The notes below the pieces were generated by a model, which made no database searches, was not told where the DNA came from, and saw only the letters and a program-made list of their open reading frames with translations. A stretch of DNA of 17,206 bases from an uncultured Bacteroidales bacterium (lineage in GTDB: Bacteria > Bacteroidota > Bacteroidia > Bacteroidales > UBA932), in the NCBI GenBank assembly GCA_900541925.1, contig UQMB01000023.1, positions 1 through 17,206 on the forward strand, given 5' to 3'. The first letter of the stretch is position 1. Each line of letters opens with the position of its first letter. This document shows, in pieces, positions 15,345-17,206 of this stretch. A program made the position numbers and the translations under genes.

Positions 15345-16631
15345 TCATCGCGATTCCATTATGAATATAGAGACCCTGCGGGCCTTGGTGCGGTCCGGCT
15401 GCTCCCTGTCAACCCCGCGCCCGGTGGCCTGCATCCTGGTTTTGGCGACGCCTCGCCTCGCCAGCCATGCCTTTACCGAGTCGGCGCGCAATTGCGAGAT
15501 ACGCATGTTCATCGCGTCCGTGCCGTAGCGGTCGCACCAGCCGATGATGTCAATCTGCGCGTCAGGGTTGGACTTGATAAGTTCGAGTATTGTCCGGAGG
15601 GCTTCGTACTGGCTCTGCGGCACTGTCCATTCTTCGTTGCCGAAGTGAATCTCGCCCAGGAGCCGCGGCTGCGGGGCCGGGACAACTGTCGTGTCCGGGG
15701 CAAGCGGTGAGTCCTGTCCCATATCGCTGGAAATGGCCGAAGAATCCGGACGGGACATAACGGTGCCGGCGGAAGGCTCTTCCGTGCGCGGGATGATGTC
15801 AGGTACGCTCATCGCTTCCGGCTCTGTACGCGGGGCAGGCTCTGGCGTTGCGCGCATGGCGCCGTCCGTCCTGCCATTGAAGATGGCCCCAAGATCCACG
15901 CTCAGGCGCACTCCGCTCTCCCAGAGCATGTCAGCCTTATGATGTCTCACAGGCATCGCGTCTATCCGGCCTCCGGTATGGCCGGCAGCGCCGGAATAAA
16001 CCGCAAGCCGCAGCTGCTCAGTGATTCTGTAAGCAGCCTGTATAGCGATTCCATAGCCCAGGTGCCACTGTGTCCCGGCATCCCGGAATACGGCCCCGCC
16101 GGTGATTTCGTTTATGCGCGTGCGGGTGGACGCGGCGTAAAGTTGCGGCGAAGCTTCAAGGCTCCAGCGGCTGTCACGCGTCCGGCGGAAGAATCCGAGG
16201 ATGTTGACATTAAGGGCCGCCCCATATTGCTGAAGCGATGTACGAGCATATATGTCGGAGTAATGCAGGCTCGGGACATCAAGAACCGGGGCATAATACT
16301 GCTCCCCGTCATTCCCGAGCCAGCTGCTGCTTTGTGCGCAGCAGTCGCGCGCGCTCATCGAAGTCCAGCCCCACTTGAGCCGGAGTTCCGCAGAGAGTAT
16401 CGGAGAGAAACGGTATCCGCCGAAAACCCCGGCATTGAATCCGGCACGGAACCTGTCGTGCCCGAAACTGCTGAAAGTGCTGAATCCAAGAGGAACCCCG
16501 CCCTCGGCTCCCGCATACCATCCTAGAATATGTGTATAGGACTGCCGACCCTCATCGATGGCATCACCTGCCCTCAGAGACGCTCCGGCACAGAGAAAAA
16601 GAAGCATTGCTGCCGCTATCGGTTTATTCAT
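15345..16631 (-). CDS. OmpA-family outer-membrane protein, first gene of the fimbrial operon
   Basis: This 428-aa protein starts at the ATG at 16629-16631. The frame stays open further upstream, but only this ATG gives a signal peptide (MNKPIAAAMLLFLCAGASLRA, cleavage near residue 21) and lies downstream of the promoter box. Residues about 30-255 look like an outer-membrane beta-barrel, with alternating aromatic strands such as GWYAGAEGGVPLGF. A Pro/Ser/Glu-rich linker spans about 258-325. The OmpA C-terminal domain spans about 328-428. In it, D367 and R382 have the same 15-residue spacing as the diaminopimelate-binding Asp and Arg of E. coli OmpA (DRxGxDAxN...RA pattern), so peptidoglycan binding is likely. 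Residues 97-98 are an unusual CC pair. It precedes the anchor gene by 28 nt. I infer a role in holding the pilus base to the envelope. Confidence 0.88.
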   Translation of the reverse strand: MNKPIAAAMLLFLCAGASLRAGDAIDEGRQSYTHILGWYAGAEGGVPLGFSTFSSFGHDRFRAGFNAGVFGGYRFSPILSAELRLKWGWTSMSARDCCAQSSSWLGNDGEQYYAPVLDVPSLHYSDIYARTSLQQYGAALNVNILGFFRRTRDSRWSLEASPQLYAASTRTRINEITGGAVFRDAGTQWHLGYGIAIQAAYRITEQLRLAVYSGAAGHTGGRIDAMPVRHHKADMLWESGVRLSVDLGAIFNGRTDGAMRATPEPAPRTEPEAMSVPDIIPRTEEPSAGTVMSRPDSSAISSDMGQDSPLAPDTTVVPAPQPRLLGEIHFGNEEWTVPQSQYEALRTILELIKSNPDAQIDIIGWCDRYGTDAMNMRISQLRADSVKAWLARRGVAKTRMQATGRGVDREQPDRTKARRVSIFIMESR

Positions 16632-16709
16632 ATAGTCTGTCGCGAAAATCCAGGTCGCACAATGCGGGCGAATGTCTTTATCAGACACGAAGCCGCATCT
16701 GGCATCGTG

Positions 16710-16717
16710 CAAATTTA
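16710..16717 (-). promoter_or_regulatory. Predicted Bacteroidetes -7 promoter box (TAAATTTG)
   Basis: On the minus strand, 16717 to 16710 reads TAAATTTG, an exact match to the Bacteroidetes primary-sigma -7 consensus TAnnTTTG. No clear TTG-type -33 box is visible upstream; the expected place is GC-rich and holds a small hairpin. A promoter with a poor -33 box often depends on an activator, which would fit the four repeats further upstream. The start codon of the OmpA-like gene is about 79 nt downstream, so the leader would be about 70 nt. It is the only match to this consensus between the regulator and the operon. Confidence 0.5.
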
Positions 16718-16731
16718 AGTTAAAATGATTG

Positions 16732-16749
16732 CCCGGCCCCACTGCCGGG
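16732..16749 (-). terminator. GC hairpin, possible weak terminator or promoter-region structure
   Basis: CCCGGC at 16732-16737 pairs with GCCGGG at 16744-16749 around a 6-nt loop. On the minus strand it is followed by CAATCATTTTAA, only a weak U-tract. It lies after the regulator gene and just upstream of the predicted -7 box. It could stop regulator transcripts weakly, or affect promoter access. The stem is short, so the call is tentative. Confidence 0.25.
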
Positions 16750-16758
16750 AAAGAATCG

Positions 16759-16872
16759 TTTTCCGCTAAGGCGGCCCGAGAAAAAGAAGTTTTTTCCGCT
16801 CACGAAAGGGCGCGAAAGAGGATCGGCGCGTTTTCCGCTAAGACATAGGTGCAGTCTGAGATTTTCCGCTAA
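16759..16872. repeat. Four direct repeats of TTTTCCGCTAA in the operon leader
   Basis: The 11-mer TTTTCCGCTAA occurs at 16759-16769, 16831-16841 and 16862-16872. A partial copy, TTTTCCGCT, is at 16792-16800. All have the same orientation (TTAGCGGAAAA on the transcribed minus strand). Start-to-start distances are 33, 39 and 31 bp. They fill the space between the AraC-type gene and the predicted operon promoter. Repeated same-orientation sites upstream of a -7 box suggest operator sites for a DNA-binding protein, possibly the adjacent AraC-type regulator. That link is inferred. Confidence 0.7.
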
Positions 16873-16878
16873 AACCCC

Positions 16879-17206
16879 TCACGCAATATGCACCCCTTCC
16901 ACGTATTCAGGGACAATCTCGGGGACGCTGCGTTTTGCCTTGCTGAAACTTGACCCGGAGGCGAAACCGGACTCCTCCGCGACGACGGCCAGTTTGGCGT
17001 CGGGATGGGCCGCGATATATTGACGGGCGTACTCCAGGCGGAACATATTGATGAGATTATAGTATCCCACCGATGCGATGAACCTGCTCGCCGGCGCCGC
17101 TTTGCCCTTGTCCATCTCCGAGAGGATGTCTGACTTCTGAAGGTGCTGCTCTTTCCTGACTTTATCACTTTTTAGGCATTTTTCTAAAAATCGGCCTTTT
17201 GTGCTG
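16879..17206 (-). CDS. AraC-family transcriptional regulator, C-terminal part (5' end outside window)
   Basis: The frame is open from the right edge to a TGA at 16879-16881, giving about 108 visible residues; the N-terminus lies outside the window. An internal ATG at 17113-17115 exists, but the frame continues upstream of it (visible QHLQKSDILSEMDKG), so it is unlikely to be the start. The C-terminus resembles the two-helix-turn-helix DNA-binding domain of AraC proteins. The recognisable second motif is AVVAEESGFASGSSFSKAKR, matching the family pattern of a small residue, ExxGF, S-x-F and a basic helix. The first motif (VGYYNLINMFRLEYARQYI) is more diverged. It is the nearest upstream gene to the fimbrial operon, on the same strand, and ends seven bases from the first of four repeats in the leader region. 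It is therefore a plausible local regulator (inference). Effector and N-terminal domain are unknown. Confidence 0.8.
   Translation of the reverse strand, partial: STKGRFLEKCLKSDKVRKEQHLQKSDILSEMDKGKAAPASRFIASVGYYNLINMFRLEYARQYIAAHPDAKLAVVAEESGFASGSSFSKAKRSVPEIVPEYVEGVHIA

Noticed and set aside
16632..16742. Upstream extension of the OmpA-like gene to 16742
   Set aside because: The extra residues do not look like a signal peptide, contain the predicted promoter box, and precede a perfect signal sequence starting at 16631.
16759..16872. Short CRISPR-like array
   Set aside because: The repeats are only 11 bp, one is incomplete, and there are no cas genes; spaced operator-like sites fit better.
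16632..16878. Invertible (phase-variable) promoter, as known for some Bacteroidales surface loci
   Set aside because: I see no pair of long inverted repeats around the promoter and no recombinase gene in the window; only direct repeats are present.

Overview
The window looks like Bacteroidales DNA: a moderately GC-rich genome of the Bacteroides, Alistipes or Muribaculaceae kind. The reasons are the dense run of fimbrillin-family (Mfa1/FimA-like) lipoproteins, a TAnnTTTG-type -7 box, and a lack of obvious Shine-Dalgarno sites. The genus cannot be fixed from the sequence. Every supported gene lies on the minus strand, so transcription runs from the right edge to the left.

Layout in the direction of transcription: the C-terminal part of an AraC-type regulator (16879-17206, cut by the window edge); an intergenic control region with four direct repeats of TTTTCCGCTAA and one good -7 box; an OmpA-type outer-membrane/peptidoglycan-linked protein; a FimB/Mfa2-like anchor lipoprotein; a 302-aa fimbrillin that is probably the shaft subunit; then eight more fimbrillin lipoproteins packed with gaps of 18 nt or less or small overlaps. 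The only break is a 215-nt gap at 5333-5547. The window ends with 334 nt of repeat-rich non-coding DNA.

The eight later fimbrillins are the striking part. Their N-terminal pilin domains fall into three sequence classes. Gamma is short (324-344 aa, no extra domain). Alpha starts DPDAVR(I/V). Beta carries GSTLGLF(I/L)DYG. The long proteins (646-672 aa) add, after the pilin domain, one of two C-terminal modules: a GLUG-type repeat domain or a BspA-like leucine-rich domain. All four combinations occur: alpha-GLUG twice, beta-GLUG, alpha-LRR and beta-LRR. The order is gamma-alpha-beta, gamma-alpha-(gap), gamma-alpha-beta. This reads as a tandemly amplified three-gene cassette whose adhesin modules have been swapped, with one beta gene missing where the 215-nt repeat-bearing gap now lies.

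Working model (inference): a type V (FimA/Mfa1-like) pilus is anchored by the FimB-like lipoprotein and the OmpA-like protein, built from the 302-aa shaft subunit, and decorated or capped by interchangeable accessory subunits carrying beta-helical or LRR binding modules. The operon would start from the promoter near 16710 under control of the upstream AraC-type protein. REP-like palindromes at 52-116 and 5366-5479 follow the last two cassettes.
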